Shown piece after piece: positions 62,497-64,000 of a stretch of 64,000 nt of DNA (positions within the stretch are counted from its first letter, which is position 1; each line of letters opens with the position of its first letter). Both the position numbers and the translations under genes were made by a program. The notes under the pieces are model-generated. The model made no database searches and was not told where the DNA came from. It saw nothing but the letters and a program-made list of their open reading frames with translations. The DNA lies in assembly GCF_947490405.1 (NCBI RefSeq), contig NZ_CANLGU010000001.1, forward strand, positions 310,001-374,000, in the 5' to 3' direction. The stretch is from an uncultured Algibacter sp. Its GTDB lineage: Bacteria > Bacteroidota > Bacteroidia > Flavobacteriales > Flavobacteriaceae.

Positions 62497-63825
62497 CTAG
62501 CGCATATTTTTCATCATCTGCATCATCTTTTTACCGCCACCACCTTGCATCATCTTCATCATTTTGCTCATTTGGTTAAATTGCTTTAAAAGCTGGTTGA
62601 CTTCTTGAACTGATGTTCCTGAGCCTTTGGCTACACGTTTTTTTCTGCTAGCATTCAAAACAGATGGGTTTGTACGTTCTTTTGGTGTCATGGAATGAAT
62701 AATAGCCTCAATACCTTTAAAAGCATCATCATCTATATCTACATCTTTTAGCATTTTTCCTGCTCCTGGAATCATACCCATAAGATCTTTCATGTTACCC
62801 ATTTTCTTGATTTGCTGAATCTGTTTTAAGAAATCATCAAACCCAAATTGGTTTTTGGCTATTTTCTTTTGAAGCTTTCTAGCTTCTTCTTCATCAAATT
62901 GTTCTTGTGCACGTTCAACTAAAGACACTACATCTCCCATACCAAGGATACGATCTGCCATACGCGACGGATAGAACACATCTATAGCTTCCATTTTCTC
63001 ACCTGTACCAATAAACTTAATAGGTTTATTAACTACAGATTTAATTGAAATGGCTGCCCCACCTCGTGTATCACCATCTAATTTGGTAAGGATAACACCA
63101 TCAAAATTCAAGACATCGTTAAAGGCTTTTGCAGTATTTACTGCATCTTGCCCTGTCATAGAATCTACAACAAATAAAGTTTCTTGTGGTTGAATGGCTT
63201 TGTGGATGTTTGATATCTCGGTCATCATCGCCTCATCAACAGCTAAACGACCAGCGGTATCTATAATAACCACGTTATGCCCGTTGGCTTTAGCGTGTGC
63301 TAATGCCGCTTGGGAAATGGCAACTGGATCGTTATTTCCTTTATCACTAAAAACCTCAACACCAATTTGGTCTCCAACAACGTGTAATTGATCTATTGCA
63401 GCTGGACGATACACATCACAGGCTACTAGTAGTGGTTTTTTTGTTTTTTTGTTTTTAAGATAATTAGCAAGCTTCCCAGAAAAGGTTGTTTTACCAGAAC
63501 CTTGTAAACCAGACATTAAAATAATGCTTGGTGTTCCAGATAGGTTAAGACCTTCTGCATCGCCTCCCATAAGTTCGGTTAACTCGTCTTTCACGATTTT
63601 AACCATGAGTTGCCCAGGTTGTAACGTTGTTAATACGTTTTGACCTAGTGCTTTCTCTTTTACTTTGTTAGTAAACTCTTTGGCTATTTTAAAGTTAACA
63701 TCGGCATCTAGTAATGCGCGCCTAACTTCTTTTAGAGTTTCGGCTACGTTTACTTCTGTGATGCTTCCATGTCCTTTAAGAACGTGGAGTGCTTTATCTA
63801 GTTTATCGCTTAAATTATTAAACAT
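62497..63825 (-). CDS. ffh: Signal recognition particle protein Ffh
   Basis: 442 residues. N domain helices, then a G domain: GLQGSGKTTFSGKLA (~107-121), DTAGRLAVDE, TKLDGDTRGGAA. The C-terminal Met-rich M domain (~320-442) binds 4.5S RNA and signal sequences (TNPSVLNASRKKRVAKGSG; ends in MMQGGGGKKMMQMMKNMR). Targets membrane proteins to FtsY. A promoter box is at 63893-63900. Confidence 0.96.
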   Translation of the reverse strand: MFNNLSDKLDKALHVLKGHGSITEVNVAETLKEVRRALLDADVNFKIAKEFTNKVKEKALGQNVLTTLQPGQLMVKIVKDELTELMGGDAEGLNLSGTPSIILMSGLQGSGKTTFSGKLANYLKNKKTKKPLLVACDVYRPAAIDQLHVVGDQIGVEVFSDKGNNDPVAISQAALAHAKANGHNVVIIDTAGRLAVDEAMMTEISNIHKAIQPQETLFVVDSMTGQDAVNTAKAFNDVLNFDGVILTKLDGDTRGGAAISIKSVVNKPIKFIGTGEKMEAIDVFYPSRMADRILGMGDVVSLVERAQEQFDEEEARKLQKKIAKNQFGFDDFLKQIQQIKKMGNMKDLMGMIPGAGKMLKDVDIDDDAFKGIEAIIHSMTPKERTNPSVLNASRKKRVAKGSGTSVQEVNQLLKQFNQMSKMMKMMQGGGGKKMMQMMKNMR

Positions 63826-63892
63826 AATTTTATGTTTTCTGAAAGCAGTTTATTGTAATGCTTACTGCTGTTTATGATTGCTTTTGAAGATG

Positions 63893-63900
63893 CAAAAATA
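63893..63900 (-). promoter_or_regulatory. ffh promoter -7 box
   Basis: TATTTTTG on the minus strand. The ~60-base leader contains a 6-bp AGCAGT/ACTGCT hairpin (63844-63869) of unknown role. Confidence 0.5.
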
Positions 63901-64000
63901 ACTAAATATTTTGTTTTTATGAGGTTGATTTTAGGTTTTACCAAAAACATATTTTGTTATGCAAAATATATTGATTTGACATATTACAATATAAAACATG

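Overview
This 64 kb window looks like core chromosome of a member of the Flavobacteriaceae (Bacteroidota). It is AT-rich, and its promoters carry the Bacteroidota -7 box TAnnTTTG rather than TATAAT. Start codons rarely have a Shine-Dalgarno sequence. Diagnostic genes include gliding-motility PPIase gldI, a single-chain SecDF, the long flavobacterial LepB, an OMP_b-brl-type TonB-receptor pair, a methylmalonyl-CoA mutase operon and a GatB-AspRS fusion. There is no transposase, integrase, phage, CRISPR or defence locus. The unusual content is regulatory DNA and intergenic repeats.

Layout. 1-3.4 kb: a partial GntR regulator, tRNA-Pro(GGG), trxB, a D-2-hydroxyacid dehydrogenase and tRNA-Pro(TGG). 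3.8-9.5 kb: a co-oriented block of udk, an FtsB/DivIC-like septum protein, mutA, two lipoproteins and mutB. 9.5-14.3 kb: a membrane AraC regulator, an outer-membrane beta-barrel receptor and a serine hydrolase. 14.4-20.8 kb: parA, parB, a DUF5683 protein, dapB, lepB, an M15 peptidase, a WbqC protein and a DUF6122 protein. 20.8-27.3 kb (minus strand): a TPR membrane protein, ribH, two tiny paralogous membrane proteins, mutL, two tandem rhomboids and an EEP-family protein. 27.4-34.9 kb: recF, a DUF721 protein, three tandem cold-shock genes, ndk (minus), a DHH phosphoesterase, gldI, a cyclophilin-FKBP fusion, lgt and a DUF192 protein. 34.9-45.8 kb (minus): an outer-membrane receptor, secDF, a small secreted protein, mdh, a DUF6588 protein and gyrB. 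46.5-51.8 kb: the gatC-gatA-gatB/aspS operon with its leader. 51.8-64 kb: queE, a secreted protein, a HerA-like ATPase, a lipoprotein, YitT, a cupin, an alpha/beta hydrolase, rluF, a LytTR regulator, small proteins, a VOC protein, a TIGR02206 membrane protein, folD and ffh.

Most notable system. At 46578-46685, just upstream of the tRNA-dependent amidotransferase operon, there is a complete transcription attenuator. A 15-codon leader peptide has 10 Asn codons. Its Asn-codon segment can pair with a downstream segment. A TCGGAAGG segment can form an antiterminator with CCTTCCGA. A perfect terminator hairpin with eight T's competes with that pairing. The operon encodes GatC-like, GatA, and GatB fused to an AspRS that carries the His typical of non-discriminating (tRNA-Asp plus tRNA-Asn) enzymes. 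Together these suggest that Asn-tRNA level feeds back on the enzymes that make Asn on tRNA.

Second, a dispersed repeat family with ends GCGTTAGGG and TAACGCCC occurs three times (28705-28839, 37438-37598, 45881-45973, the last inverted). It has conserved short hairpins and variable centres, and one copy abuts the gyrB promoter box. Other structures include a perfect 19-bp inverted repeat after recF, other hairpins or repeat-like sequences, and near-leaderless promoter/start arrangements.
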